Notes under the pieces: generated by a model
Told to the model about the DNA's origin: nothing
Databases searched by the model: none
The model's input: only the letters and a program-made list of their open reading frames with translations
In this document: positions 39,393 through 48,923 of the stretch, in pieces
Numbering within the stretch: position 1 is the first letter of the stretch
Layout of the letters: the number at the start of each line of letters is the position of its first letter
Program-made: the position numbers and the translations under genes
Origin: Pseudomonas caspiana
GTDB lineage: Bacteria > Pseudomonadota > Gammaproteobacteria > Pseudomonadales > Pseudomonadaceae
DNA length: 64,000 nucleotides
Direction: 5' to 3'
NCBI RefSeq assembly: GCF_002158995.1
Contig: NZ_LOHF01000012.1
Location: 109,083 to 173,082, forward strand

Positions 39393-40487
39393 ATGAGCGC
39401 TGTTAATCGCGCAGCGGTGGAAGCCGTTCTTCGCCAATATACCGACCCTTATTTGAATCTGGATCCCGTTACTGCCGGATGCGTGCGTGCCATTGAGATT
39501 CACGGCGAGCGCGTCAGTGTGCAGCTTGAGCTGGGTTATGCAGCAGGGCTGTTCAAGAGCGGCTGGGCGCAGATGCTGCAAATTGCTATTGAAGGTCTGG
39601 ACGGTGTGACTTCGGCCAAGGTGGATATCGCTTGTGTCATCGAGCCGCACAAGGCCCAAGGGCAAATCCCAGGCTTGGCTAATGTGAAGAACATTGTTGC
39701 CGTAGCGTCTGGTAAAGGTGGTGTAGGCAAATCCACTACGGCGGCGAATCTGGCGCTGGCGCTGGCTCGTGAAGGTGCTCGGGTTGGTATTCTCGATGCG
39801 GATATCTATGGTCCGAGTCAGGGTGTGATGTTTGGCATCGCCGAAGGCACACGTCCGAAAATCAAGGATCAGAAATGGTTCGTGCCGATCGAGGCTCACG
39901 GTGTTGAAGTGATGTCCATGGCCTTTCTGACCGATGACAACACGCCGATGGTATGGCGCGGTCCTATGGTTTCCGGTGCGTTGCTGCAGTTGATTACGCA
40001 AACGGCGTGGAATGATCTGGATTATCTGGTGATTGATATGCCGCCAGGCACTGGCGATATTCAACTGACACTGGCGCAGAAAGTTCCGGTTGCAGGTGCT
40101 GTGATCGTCACCACGCCTCAGGATCTTGCACTGCTGGACGCGAAGAAAGGCGTCGAAATGTTCCGCAAGGTCAATATTCCGGTGCTGGGTGTCGTCGAAA
40201 ACATGGCAGTGCACATCTGCTCGAACTGCGGCCACGCGGAGCATCTGTTTGGTGAAGGCGGTGGTGAGAAGCTTGCTTCGCAGTACGACGTAGAACTGCT
40301 GGCTTCGCTGCCGCTGTCGATGCTGATTCGCGAGCAGGCCGATGGTGGCAGGCCGACGGTGATTGCCGAGCCGGAAAGTCAGATCGCGATGGTCTATCAG
40401 GAACTGGCGCGGCATGTAGGGGCGCGAATTGTGCTGCAAGAAGCGGCCAGCCCGGCGATGCCGAGTATTTCCGTCAGCGACGATTGA
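39393..40487 (+). CDS. apbC: Fe-S cluster carrier protein ApbC/Mrp
   Basis: The 364-residue P-loop ATPase has the deviant Walker A GKGGVGKSTTAANLA, an N-terminal DUF59-like domain (VLRQYTDPYLNLDPVTAGCV), the switch PPGTGDIQLTLAQ and the CxxC motif HICSNCGHAEH, which binds a bridging [4Fe-4S] cluster. It delivers Fe-S clusters to apoproteins. CGGGAGTAGCCC before the ATG is a fair ribosome binding site. Confidence 0.96.
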   Translation: MSAVNRAAVEAVLRQYTDPYLNLDPVTAGCVRAIEIHGERVSVQLELGYAAGLFKSGWAQMLQIAIEGLDGVTSAKVDIACVIEPHKAQGQIPGLANVKNIVAVASGKGGVGKSTTAANLALALAREGARVGILDADIYGPSQGVMFGIAEGTRPKIKDQKWFVPIEAHGVEVMSMAFLTDDNTPMVWRGPMVSGALLQLITQTAWNDLDYLVIDMPPGTGDIQLTLAQKVPVAGAVIVTTPQDLALLDAKKGVEMFRKVNIPVLGVVENMAVHICSNCGHAEHLFGEGGGEKLASQYDVELLASLPLSMLIREQADGGRPTVIAEPESQIAMVYQELARHVGARIVLQEAASPAMPSISVSDD

Positions 40488-40495
40488 GTCTGGAT

Positions 40496-40552
40496 CTGTA
40501 GGAGCAACTGTCGAAGGAAGGTCATCTTCGCAACCTTCGGCAGCTCTTACAG
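40496..40552. repeat. Shortened REP doublet after apbC
   Basis: Inverted arms CTGTAGGAGCAACTGTCGAAGG and CCTTCGGCAGCTCTTACAG lie close together with a short spacer. It is a mutated member of the GCTGCCGAAGGCTGCGA class. Confidence 0.7.
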
Positions 40553-40574
40553 GAGCACTACTTTTTTACAGCCA

Positions 40575-40604
40575 TAAAAAAACCCCGCCGAAGCGGGGTT
40601 CTTT
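40575..40604. terminator. Bidirectional terminator between apbC and the cold-shock gene
   Basis: The 8-base stem AACCCCGC / GCGGGGTT has a CGAA loop. Seven A precede it, giving a strong U-run for the minus-strand gene, and CTTT follows for the plus strand. Confidence 0.9.
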
Positions 40605-40621
40605 AAGCGAATAAGTACAAG

Positions 40622-40831
40622 TTAGATAACTTGAACTTCTTCAGCTTGCATGCCTTTCTGACCGCGGGTAGCGATGAAAGAGACCTGCTGGCCTTCTTTC
40701 AGGCTTTTGAAGCCGTCAGATTGGATAGCTTTGAAGTGCACGAACAGGTCGTCACCGGATTGTGGAGTGATGAAGCCGAAGCCTTTTTCATCGTTGAACC
40801 ACTTAACGGTACCAGTTTGGCGATTAGACAT
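40622..40831 (-). CDS. Cold-shock domain protein (CspA family)
   Basis: The 69-residue single OB-fold nucleic acid chaperone has RNP1 KGFGFI and RNP2 [26 protein letters not shown] is the family signature. It would bind single-stranded RNA and ease translation or antitermination. The gap of about 300 bases up to dcd leaves room for a long 5' leader, which is common for such genes. The exact paralogue (CapA, CapB or CspA-like) cannot be decided. Confidence 0.95.
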   Translation of the reverse strand: MSNRQTGTVKWFNDEKGFGFITPQSGDDLFVHFKAIQSDGFKSLKEGQQVSFIATRGQKGMQAEEVQVI

Positions 40832-41140
40832 GGTGTATCTCCTTGGACAAAGTTAACTGCGACTCAGGAAAAACCCTGGCCGAGACTGAGTGCAAAGAGC
40901 AGGAAAAATTCTTGGAGATGGTTGGATCGAAATTCAACATCGTGTAGAGATTCTCAGTGACACAAGCAACACAGTGACGCCACCTTAACGCTTTTTTTTG
41001 AACGTGCCAACCGTCAATTGAGGATTATTTCGATTAGTGTGCAAAGCATCTGTCGGCGGGCTTGCGCAGGCTTTGAACCCTGCGCCTTGGCCCGGTAAGA
41101 TGCCGGACATCTTTTTTCACCCAGCTATCAGGACATCGCC

Positions 41141-41707
41141 ATGAGCATCAAATCGGACAAGTGGATTCGCCGCATGGCGCAGGAGCACGGCATGATCGAG
41201 CCCTTCGTCGAGCGTCAGGTGCGTGGCGAGGGTGCCAACCGCCTTATCTCTTACGGCGTGTCCAGCTACGGCTACGATGTGCGCTGCGCGGATGAATTCA
41301 AGGTTTTCACCAACATCAATTCCGCGACCGTTGATCCCAAGAACTTCGACGAGGGAAGCTTTGTAGACGTCAAAAGCGACGTTTGCATCATCCCGCCAAA
41401 CTCGTTCGCTCTGGCTCGCACCGTCGAATATTTCCGTATCCCGCGCAATGTTTTGACCATCTGTCTGGGTAAAAGCACCTATGCCCGCTGCGGCATCATC
41501 GTCAACGTGACCCCGCTTGAGCCGGAATGGGAAGGTCATGTGACGCTGGAGTTCTCCAACACCACCACATTGCCAGCGAAAATCTACGCCAACGAAGGTG
41601 TGGCCCAGATGCTGTTCCTTGAGTCCGACGAAGAGTGCGAAGTGTCTTACAAAGATCGCGGCGGCAAGTACCAAGGTCAGCGCGGCGTCACCCTGCCGCG
41701 CGCTTAA
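41141..41707 (+). CDS. dcd: dCTP deaminase
   Basis: The 188-residue trimeric enzyme turns dCTP into dUTP, feeding dTMP synthesis. It contains the conserved [14 protein letters not shown] and [19 protein letters not shown] segments, the latter with the nucleotide-binding Arg and Ser and the catalytic Glu in HVTLEFSN. The C-terminus [14 protein letters not shown] closes over the substrate. Its length is standard. Confidence 0.96.
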   Translation: MSIKSDKWIRRMAQEHGMIEPFVERQVRGEGANRLISYGVSSYGYDVRCADEFKVFTNINSATVDPKNFDEGSFVDVKSDVCIIPPNSFALARTVEYFRIPRNVLTICLGKSTYARCGIIVNVTPLEPEWEGHVTLEFSNTTTLPAKIYANEGVAQMLFLESDEECEVSYKDRGGKYQGQRGVTLPRA

Positions 41708-41827
41708 CTGATATTTATTACCGTTCAGCCTGGCGAAATTGAATTAGTCCTCATTTCGGCACTCTATTGACTGAATCCCTCCTTCTCGCGCCATGTGGGC
41801 AGGGGGATAACGCTCAGGAGTGCCTTT

Positions 41828-42046
41828 ATGAAGAGACAATCGAATGCCAGCGCCCAAGGGCCTGACCCGCGAGAGAATCATGTGGGTCTGCTCGCCTTGT
41901 CGCTACTCGCCTATCCGCAGCTCAACATGGTTGGCGGCGGTATCCCTGGCCAGCCAGGGCCAGATGGGCCGGGAGACATTCCCGAACCTACCGAGCCTGG
42001 TAGCCCAACCGTTCCAGACGAGCCACCACCGGCTCCGGTTGCCTGA
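41828..42046 (+). CDS. Small Gly/Pro-rich hypothetical protein
   Basis: The ATG at 41828 follows CAGGAGTGCCTTT, a good ribosome binding site. The 72-residue product has a weakly hydrophobic middle (VGLLALSLLAYPQLNMVGG) and a disordered tail of Gly-Pro and acidic Pro repeats (GQPGPDGPGDIPEPTEPGSP). The tail could be a linker or a surface-exposed segment. I do not know a named family. It precedes pdeM convergently. Confidence 0.55.
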   Translation: MKRQSNASAQGPDPRENHVGLLALSLLAYPQLNMVGGGIPGQPGPDGPGDIPEPTEPGSPTVPDEPPPAPVA

Positions 42047-42158
42047 ATTCCACGACCGCTCTGCTGGCGCATTCACTGGCCGGCAGCGTTGTGTCTGTCG
42101 TTTTGGTCTGATGGCGATTCAGTGTTGATTCGAGCCGATAATGGTCCGTTGAATCGTT

Positions 42159-42815
42159 TCAGCTGATAGCCCATACCGCGCCATCTCCCACTACGTAAAT
42201 CCTGCTGTCCCCTTCACGTTCTACGTTGTAGCCGCCGGTAAAAGCACCGAAAGCGGGCAGCAGGCTTGTGCGTTCATTGAGATAAAAACAGGCCAGCCGT
42301 AGCCGCTGACGGCCGCGTCCTTGCAGGTGATAGACTGGATGAACATGCCCGGCCAGCACATGATGGGTCGGGTGGGGATGGGGTTCGTGCTGTAGTGCAA
42401 AGGGCCCCAATAGCAGAGGTTCCGGCACGGTTTCTATCATCAGGTCCGAGGGCGGATCGCCCGCGTGTTTATCGTGGTTGCCCCGTATCAGCGTGATTGC
42501 CAGCGTCGGATACTTCGATCGCCACTCGCTGAGGGCCTGTAGCGTTGAGAGCGTGCGCGACTGCTTCGCATGCAGGAAGTCGCCGAGGAAGATCAGCCGA
42601 TCACAGGCATAGCTCTGCAGCAGATCATTCAGGCGCTGCAAATTGTTTTGCGTCGTGCCGTGTGGGACCGGCTGCCCAAGCGCGCGAAAAGCTGCTGCTT
42701 TACCGAAATGCACATCGGCGATCAGCAGGGCCCGATATTCGGGGTAGTAAATCGCTTTTTCAGCCAGCAACCAAAGCTCAGCGCTTGCCAGATTTACCGG
42801 GACGTGAGGGTTCAT
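42159..42815 (-). CDS. pdeM: Ligase-associated ssDNA endonuclease PdeM
   Basis: The 218-residue calcineurin-like metallophosphoesterase has the metal motifs [24 protein letters not shown] and GHVHP. It matches PdeM/MPE, shown in P. putida to be a manganese-dependent single-strand DNA endonuclease encoded with an Lhr helicase, a ligase and an exonuclease. Its start overlaps the helicase stop by four bases, so the two are co-translated. Confidence 0.92.
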   Translation of the reverse strand: MNPHVPVNLASAELWLLAEKAIYYPEYRALLIADVHFGKAAAFRALGQPVPHGTTQNNLQRLNDLLQSYACDRLIFLGDFLHAKQSRTLSTLQALSEWRSKYPTLAITLIRGNHDKHAGDPPSDLMIETVPEPLLLGPFALQHEPHPHPTHHVLAGHVHPVYHLQGRGRQRLRLACFYLNERTSLLPAFGAFTGGYNVEREGDSRIYVVGDGAVWAIS

Positions 42816-45301
42816 GTGGCCTCAGGGCCTGCTGCTTTTTCCAGGTCGCGTACCATTCGGGCGATCCGGTCTGCGAGTTTTTCCGAGCTCAGACTTTCGC
42901 GCATACGCTCCACCAGCAGCGGAAAAGCCATCGGGGTAGCGCGTTTGATGAGGTGTAAATCCAGCGTACGTTGATTGATGCGTTGCAAGGTGTGCTCCAG
43001 TCTCGCGACGTCCAGCTCCTGACGCAGAACTTCCTCCTGCGCCTGTGTAAGCAGCAGGTTGCCTGCGTCGTATTGTTTGAAGACCTCAAAAAACAATCCA
43101 CTCGACGCTTGTAATTGCCGGTTGCTCTTTGGCGCACCCGGATATCCGGAGAATACCAGCCCGGCAATACGGGCGATTTCCCTGAAGCGTCGTAGCGCCA
43201 GCTCACCGGCATTAAGGCTGGCCATGATGTCGTTCATCAGGTGTTCCTCACTGAACAGCTCGGCACTCAGTTGCGTCTGCCAATCCACCTCGGTGGCACT
43301 GAGCAGCTCAAAACCATAGTCGTTGACCGCGATGGAGAAGGTCAGAGGGGCGTGGCGGCTCAACCGCCACGCCAGCAGGCTTGCCAGCCCCAGATGTACA
43401 TGGCGACCGGCAAAGGGGTAGAGAAACAGGTGCCAACCCTCGCGGGACTTCATGACTTCTGCCAGTAGTGTCTTCTCCTGAGGCAGGGCTGACCATTGCC
43501 GCTGGATCTCAAGCAAGGGTTTGACGGCCTGCATTTCCGGGCTTTTGAATTCTCCGTGAGCGGCTGCGTCGAACTTCGTCACCACCGCATCGGCCAGTTC
43601 GCTTGAGAGTGGCATCCGCCCGCCATTCCAGCGTGGCACTGCAGCCTTTTTGCTGGTCGCTCTTTTCACGTAAGCCGTCATGTTTTCCACGCGAACCAGT
43701 TCGAGCAGTCGTCCACCAAACAGAAAACCATCGCCGGGTTTGAGGCGCGCAATGAAGCCTTCCTCAACGCTGCCCAGCGAGCCACCGCCGCCGCCTTTTT
43801 TCCAGTACTTCACGTTGATGCTGGCATCGCTGACGATGGTGCCAATGCCCATGCGGTGACGTCTGGCCAGGCGAGCGTCCGGCACCCGCCAGACGCCGTT
43901 TTCGTCAGGCTCGACGCGGCGATAGTCCGGATAGGCCGTCAGCGAGTGACCGCCATGACGAACGAAGGCCAATGCCCACTGCCACTCTTCATCGGTCAGC
44001 TCCTGATAAGCCCACGCAGTACGCACTTCACGCAACAGGGCGTCCGGATCGAAGCCGCCACCCAGCGCCATGCTGACCAAATGCTGGACCAGCACGTCGA
44101 GAGGCTTGTGTGGTGACTCTCTGGGCTCGATCATTCGTGCCGCTACGGCGTCATGGGCTGCGGCGGCCTCAACCAGTTCCAGGCTATGCGTTGGCACCAG
44201 CGTCACCCGCGACGGGCGGCCTGGTGCATGGCCTGAGCGCCCGGCGCGTTGCATGAGACGTGCGACGCCTTTGGGCGAGCCGATTTGCAGTACACGCTCG
44301 ACGGGCAGAAAGTCCACGCCCAAATCGAGGCTCGAGGTGCACACCACCGCTTTAAGCTGGCCTTCCTTCAGGGCGCGCTCGACCCAGTCGCGCACTTCCC
44401 GCGCCAGTGAGCCGTGGTGCAGGGCGATCAGCCCGGCCCAGTCGGGACGCGCTTCCAGCAAGGCCTGATACCAGACCTCCGATTGCGCACGAGTATTGGT
44501 GAACACCAGGCAACTGGCGCTGCTGTCCACTTCAGCCAGTACTTGCGGCAGCATCCGCAGACCCATATGTCCGGCCCACGGGAAACGCTCGATGGACGGC
44601 GGCAACAGGGTATCGACGCGTAGCTCTTTAGTGATCTTGCCTTGCACACTGACGCCGCCTTCGCCGACCAGCACTTCCTGAGCGTGCTGTTGATTGCCGA
44701 GCGTCGCGGACACGCCCCACACAATCAGATCCGGATTCCATTGGCGCAAGCGGGCCAGCGCGAGTTGCAGCTGGACGCCGCGTTTGTTACCGATCAGTTC
44801 ATGCCATTCATCCACGACCACCATTTTCAGGGTCGAGAAGGTGCTTTGAGCATCGGCGCGGGTTTGCAGCAGAGTCAGGCTTTCGGGGGTGGTAATCAGC
44901 GCAGTCGGCAATCGACGCCCTTGTCGGGCGCGCTCGCTGCTGCTGGTATCGCCGGTACGCAAGCCCACGCTCCAAGGGATATCCAGATCCACGAGCGGCG
45001 CTTCAAGCGCTCGGGCAGTGTCGGCGGCCAGTGCGCGCATTGGGGTTATCCACAACACGCTGAGCGGTGTAGCGGGCGGTTTGCGCTTGCGTGGTTTTCC
45101 TTCCGTGGTCGGTTTGGCGGATTGTGCGAACCGGTTCAGCGCAGCGAACCACACTGCGTAGGTTTTACCCGAGCCTGTGCTGGCGTGCAGCAACCCGGAT
45201 TGTCCTTGCTTGACGGCCGACCAGACCTCTTTTTGAAAAGGAAAAGGCTTCCAGCTGCGTTCCGAAAACCATCGCTGAGCGAAATCGGTAGGTCTGCTCA
45301 T
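42812..45301 (-). CDS. Lhr-type DEXH helicase of the ligase-associated repair cluster
   Basis: This 829-residue superfamily 2 helicase has Walker [11 protein letters not shown], Walker [10 protein letters not shown] (DEXH), motif III SATLGN, and the C-terminal motifs [10 protein letters not shown] and QRAGRSGH. The Lhr-specific winged-helix and beta-barrel core follow. The length corresponds to the Lhr-Core form, without the long extension of E. coli Lhr. In the known cluster it acts with PdeM, an ATP-dependent ligase and an exonuclease in DNA repair. Here the ligase and exonuclease lie 5 kb upstream. Confidence 0.92.
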   Translation of the reverse strand: MSRPTDFAQRWFSERSWKPFPFQKEVWSAVKQGQSGLLHASTGSGKTYAVWFAALNRFAQSAKPTTEGKPRKRKPPATPLSVLWITPMRALAADTARALEAPLVDLDIPWSVGLRTGDTSSSERARQGRRLPTALITTPESLTLLQTRADAQSTFSTLKMVVVDEWHELIGNKRGVQLQLALARLRQWNPDLIVWGVSATLGNQQHAQEVLVGEGGVSVQGKITKELRVDTLLPPSIERFPWAGHMGLRMLPQVLAEVDSSASCLVFTNTRAQSEVWYQALLEARPDWAGLIALHHGSLAREVRDWVERALKEGQLKAVVCTSSLDLGVDFLPVERVLQIGSPKGVARLMQRAGRSGHAPGRPSRVTLVPTHSLELVEAAAAHDAVAARMIEPRESPHKPLDVLVQHLVSMALGGGFDPDALLREVRTAWAYQELTDEEWQWALAFVRHGGHSLTAYPDYRRVEPDENGVWRVPDARLARRHRMGIGTIVSDASINVKYWKKGGGGGSLGSVEEGFIARLKPGDGFLFGGRLLELVRVENMTAYVKRATSKKAAVPRWNGGRMPLSSELADAVVTKFDAAAHGEFKSPEMQAVKPLLEIQRQWSALPQEKTLLAEVMKSREGWHLFLYPFAGRHVHLGLASLLAWRLSRHAPLTFSIAVNDYGFELLSATEVDWQTQLSAELFSEEHLMNDIMASLNAGELALRRFREIARIAGLVFSGYPGAPKSNRQLQASSGLFFEVFKQYDAGNLLLTQAQEEVLRQELDVARLEHTLQRINQRTLDLHLIKRATPMAFPLLVERMRESLSSEKLADRIARMVRDLEKAAGPEAT

Positions 45302-45383
45302 GCGTCGCTGTGTGCTCTGAAAGGGGGTATTTCAGAGACAGCGCAGATGGGGGATTAGTTGTGTTGGAAACTTGCAATGGTCT

Positions 45384-45472
45384 TGTAGGAGCTCACGAGT
45401 ACCGCGAGGCAGCGATAGCGGTGTATCGGACAGGACGCCATCACTGCCTCGCGGTGCTCGTCAGTTCCTACA
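45384..45472. repeat. REP doublet between aotP-like gene and helicase
   Basis: Inverted arms start TGTAGGAGCTCACGAGTACC and end CGTCAGTTCCTACA (GAGCACCGCGAGG class). It marks the downstream edge of the transporter operon within the repair cluster. Confidence 0.82.
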
Positions 45473-45496
45473 AAAATGTGCTTCCCTGATAGGGCG

Positions 45497-46261
45497 TTAT
45501 TTCAAATTCCCACTCAAGAACTGCTGCAGCCGCTCGCTTTTCGGATTGCCCAGTACTTCATCCGGGTGTCCGGACTCTTCGATCTGGCCTTGGTGCAGGA
45601 ACACGATCTGGTTGGCGACTTTGCGGGCGAAGCTCATTTCGTGGGTCACCATGATCATGGTCCGGCCTTCTTCAGCCAGACCCTGAATCACTTTGAGCAC
45701 TTCACCGACCAGTTCCGGGTCGAGCGCCGAGGTCGGCTCGTCAAACAGCATGATTTCCGGCTCCATCGCCAACGCACGGGCAATGGCTACGCGCTGCTGC
45801 TGACCGCCGGAAAGAAACGCCGGATATTGATCAGCAACACGTTCAGGCAAGCCAACCTTGTCCAGGTACTTGCGGGCGCGGGCTTCGGCTTCTTCTTTCG
45901 AAACACCCAACACACGGCGCGGTGCCATGGTGATGTTTTCCAGCACGGTCATGTGCGCCCACAGGTTGAAATGCTGGAACACCATGGCCAGACGGGTGCG
46001 GATGCTTTGCAGCTCGTCCGGGTCGGCGACGCGCATGTGGCCTCTGTCGCTCACCATGCGGACTTGCTTGCCGTCCAGGCTCATGGCGCCGTCGTTGGGC
46101 TGTTCGAGGAAGTTGATGCAGCGCAGGAACGTGCTTTTGCCGGAGCCACTGGCGCCGATCAGGCAGATGACATCGCCGCTGCTGGCTTTGAGCGAAACAC
46201 CTTTGAGTACTTTGTTATCGCCGTAGCTTTTATGCAGGCCATCGATGGTCAGTTTGTACAT
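45497..46261 (-). CDS. aotP: Basic amino acid ABC transporter ATPase, AotP/HisP-like
   Basis: The 254-residue ATPase has Walker A GASGSGKST, signature LSGGQQQR, Walker [14 protein letters not shown] and VTHEMSFARKV. Its sequence and operon match AotP of the arginine/ornithine transporter. The ATG at 46261 (MYKLTIDGLH) is the family start. In P. aeruginosa argR follows aotP, whereas here a REP element and the Lhr helicase follow. Histidine as substrate is an alternative. Confidence 0.88.
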   Translation of the reverse strand: MYKLTIDGLHKSYGDNKVLKGVSLKASSGDVICLIGASGSGKSTFLRCINFLEQPNDGAMSLDGKQVRMVSDRGHMRVADPDELQSIRTRLAMVFQHFNLWAHMTVLENITMAPRRVLGVSKEEAEARARKYLDKVGLPERVADQYPAFLSGGQQQRVAIARALAMEPEIMLFDEPTSALDPELVGEVLKVIQGLAEEGRTMIMVTHEMSFARKVANQIVFLHQGQIEESGHPDEVLGNPKSERLQQFLSGNLK

Positions 46262-46274
46262 GACAAGCAAGTCC

Positions 46275-47393
46275 TCAAGGAGAAAGTAGGTAGCCGCTAC
46301 GGTAGGCTTCGGTGCCTGCGACGTGAGCGATGACCATGCCGGCGGTGGCCATGCGGCGTAACGAGCGCGCATAGAGCAGGCCGGAATTGAGCGTGTGGAT
46401 CGGCATGACGGCGTCGCTGATCGGGTCGATGACTTCTGCGATCAACTGGCCCGCCTCGACGTATTCGCCGGGTTGGGCACAAAACACCAGCAGCCCGCCG
46501 ACCGGCGTAGCGACGGGTTCAACCGCCGCCAGTGGCGTGGCTGGATAGAGCAATTCGGGGGCGAGTGCGACTTCGCCGCCAATGGCGCCGAAGTGAATCA
46601 GGTAATTGATCACTGCCTGGCAGTCACGGCTGGCCAGGGCGTGATTCACATCGCCCTGGCCGCGCAGCTCCAGGGTCACGGAAAAGCTGCCCATGGGAAT
46701 CGCAAAGCGATCACCAAAGCGCTGTTGCAACTGCCACCAGACCAGCGTGAAGCATTCATCGAACGACTGGCCGCCGGAGTCAGTCGCCAGCAGGCTGGCC
46801 TGAGCGCCGAGGTAGCGCGAGAGCATTTCCACCTGTGGCCAGGCTTCAGGCGTGGTGTACAGGTGTTCGACGGATTCGAAGTCGCAATGCAGGTCCAGAA
46901 CCATGTCGGCATCACAGGCAAGACGTTGCAAGGTCAGGCGTTGCGATTGCAGTTGGGTCGATGCGATCTGCGCTTCAAGCGCTTTGCTCAGGCTGCGGCG
47001 GATCAGCCGGATGTTGTGCTGCGGATCATCGTTCAGCTGTGTTTCAACTTCATCGCCCACTTGCGCGCCGAGGTCGACAAACCAGCGGTTGAAGTTTTGT
47101 CCGCTTTCCAGCTCGTAGCGGCCTAGCGGGACGTCCATCAGGACCTGTTCCAGACCGATGGGATTGGCCACCGGCACGACGACGATTTCACCGAGCAGCA
47201 AGCCAGCGTTTTCCAGCTCACTCAGGCGTTGCTTGAGGTACCAGGCAACCAGCATGCCCGGTAGCTCGTCGGCATGCAGCGAGGCCTGGATATAGACCTT
47301 GCAGACGCCGTCTTTCGGGCCGTAGTGAAAGCTGTGGATATGCCGCGCAGTGCCTGGCACCGGCGCGAGCAGATCGTGGGTGTCATGACGCAT
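46275..47393 (-). CDS. aotO: Succinylglutamate desuccinylase/aspartoacylase-family protein (AotO-like)
   Basis: The 372-residue M14-type zinc hydrolase has the ligand motif SLHADELPGM and a His in MVLDLHCD, with the usual Asn/Arg region MDVPLGRYELESGQNFNRW. A protein of this family lies between aotM and aotP in P. aeruginosa (aotO), with no established role. It might release amino acids from acylated or modified forms imported by the system; that is inference. It has no signal peptide. Confidence 0.82.
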   Translation of the reverse strand: MRHDTHDLLAPVPGTARHIHSFHYGPKDGVCKVYIQASLHADELPGMLVAWYLKQRLSELENAGLLLGEIVVVPVANPIGLEQVLMDVPLGRYELESGQNFNRWFVDLGAQVGDEVETQLNDDPQHNIRLIRRSLSKALEAQIASTQLQSQRLTLQRLACDADMVLDLHCDFESVEHLYTTPEAWPQVEMLSRYLGAQASLLATDSGGQSFDECFTLVWWQLQQRFGDRFAIPMGSFSVTLELRGQGDVNHALASRDCQAVINYLIHFGAIGGEVALAPELLYPATPLAAVEPVATPVGGLLVFCAQPGEYVEAGQLIAEVIDPISDAVMPIHTLNSGLLYARSLRRMATAGMVIAHVAGTEAYRSGYLLSP

Positions 47394-47402
47394 GGGCAGG
47401 TC

Positions 47403-48113
47403 CTAGTGAGACGGGCCGAGAAAGGCCAGCCAGCGGCGTTCGGCAAGGCGGAACAGGCCGACCAGGATGAACGTGACGCACAGGTAAATAATCGCGGCGA
47501 TACCGAACGACTGGAACGTCATGAAGGTGGCCGAGTTGGCGTCCCGTGCGACTTTGAGAATGTCCGGCACGGTGGCGGTGAAGGCCACAGTGGTCGAGTG
47601 CAGCATCAGAATCACTTCGTTGCTGTAGAACGGCAATGAGCGACGCAGGGCCGACGGCATGATCACGTAAGCGTAAAGCTTCCAGCCGGTCAGACCGTAG
47701 GCTTTGGCGGCTTCGACTTCGCCGTGGTTCATGCTGCGAATCGAGCCTGCGAAAATCTCGGTGGTGTACGCGCACGTATTAAGGGCGAACGCCAGGATCG
47801 TGCAGTTCATCGCATCGCGAAAGAACGAATCGAGAATCGGCTGCGCGCGTACGGCTTCGAGGCTGTAGATACCGGTGTAGCAAATCAACAGCTGTATATA
47901 GAGGGGCGTGCCGCGAAACAGATAGGTGTAGAACTGCACCGGCCAACGAACCCAGCAATTGCTGGATACTCGAGCGATAGACAGCGGGATCGAGACCAGA
48001 AAGCCGATGGCGATCGACGCGCTGAGCAGCCACATGGTCATGGCAAGGCCGGTGATGTGCACGCCGTCGCTATAAAGGAAGGGGCGCCAGTATTCCTGAA
48101 GCAGTTCGATCAT
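47403..48113 (-). CDS. aotM: Basic amino acid ABC transporter permease
   Basis: The 236-residue HisM-type inner-membrane permease has an EAA-type loop AAKAYGLTGWKLYAYVIMPSALRR. It pairs with AotQ to form the channel, with AotP as its motor. Its start overlaps the aotQ stop by four bases (ATGA). Confidence 0.9.
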   Translation of the reverse strand: MIELLQEYWRPFLYSDGVHITGLAMTMWLLSASIAIGFLVSIPLSIARVSSNCWVRWPVQFYTYLFRGTPLYIQLLICYTGIYSLEAVRAQPILDSFFRDAMNCTILAFALNTCAYTTEIFAGSIRSMNHGEVEAAKAYGLTGWKLYAYVIMPSALRRSLPFYSNEVILMLHSTTVAFTATVPDILKVARDANSATFMTFQSFGIAAIIYLCVTFILVGLFRLAERRWLAFLGPSH

Positions 48114-48838
48114 CGTTGAGCCTCCCGGCTGCCTGCGGAATACCGCCGTTCAGCCCAACGCAGGGCAAAGTTCGAAGCGCTGGTGATCAGCAGGTAAATC
48201 AATGCAGCGAGGACCAGGAAATAAAACAGTTGGTAGGTGCTTTTGCCGGCGTCCTGTGCGGCTTTGACCAGATCGGCCAGACCGATGATCGACACCAGCG
48301 CAGTAGCCTTGAGCAGCACTTGCCAGTTGTTACCGATACCCGGCAGGGCGAAACGCATCATCTGCGGGAACACCACATAGCGAAACCGCTGGGCGCGACT
48401 GAGGCCGTAAGCGGTGGCGGCTTCGACCTGTCCACGTGGCACGGAAAGGATCGCGCCACGGAAGGTTTCGGTGAAGTAAGCGCCATAGATAAAGCCGAGG
48501 GTGATCACGCCTGCGCTGAAAGGATCAATTTCGATGTAGTCCCATTCCATTGCGTCGGTCAGCTGACTCAGCCAGGTTTGCAGGCTGTAGAAGATCAGCA
48601 ACATCAACACAAGGTCGGGAACGCCACGGATCAGCGTGGTGTAGAGCTGTGCCGGCATCCGCACGATGGCGGCGCCCGACAGTTTTGCACTGGCGCCGAT
48701 CAGTCCGAGCACAATGCTCACGAACAGCGACAGCAGCGATAATTTAACGGTCATCCACGTCCCTTCAAGCAGCAGGGGGCCGAAGCCTTTGAGGCTGAAG
48801 GTGGAGAGTCCGAGGGTTTGCAGCAGCGTATCGAACAT
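48110..48838 (-). CDS. aotQ: Basic amino acid ABC transporter permease
   Basis: The 242-residue HisQ-type permease has the EAA-type loop AATAYGLSRAQRFRYVVFPQMM. It is separated from aotJ by 85 bases containing a strong attenuator hairpin. The partner permease follows with a four-base overlap. Confidence 0.9.
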   Translation of the reverse strand: MFDTLLQTLGLSTFSLKGFGPLLLEGTWMTVKLSLLSLFVSIVLGLIGASAKLSGAAIVRMPAQLYTTLIRGVPDLVLMLLIFYSLQTWLSQLTDAMEWDYIEIDPFSAGVITLGFIYGAYFTETFRGAILSVPRGQVEAATAYGLSRAQRFRYVVFPQMMRFALPGIGNNWQVLLKATALVSIIGLADLVKAAQDAGKSTYQLFYFLVLAALIYLLITSASNFALRWAERRYSAGSREAQR

Positions 48839-48862
48839 GGGTAAAGCCTTTAACGGTCAATA

Positions 48863-48915
48863 AAACAAAACGCCCATGGAAATCGGCGGTGGATGATCGC
48901 CGAAATCCATGGGCG
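48863..48915 (-). terminator. Attenuator between aotJ and aotQ
   Basis: Eighteen-base arms (48871-48888 and 48898-48915; CGCCCATGGA...CGGCG and its inverse) pair except at two central positions. On the minus strand TTTTGTTTTATT follows the hairpin, so it is an intrinsic terminator. Read-through would give less permease than binding protein. Confidence 0.82.
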
Positions 48916-48923
48916 TCGGGGTG

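Noticed and set aside
40832..41140. TTGACG near 41000 as the cold-shock gene promoter
   Set aside because: A TTGACG hexamer is present on the minus strand, but no acceptable -10 element lies 16-18 bases after it.
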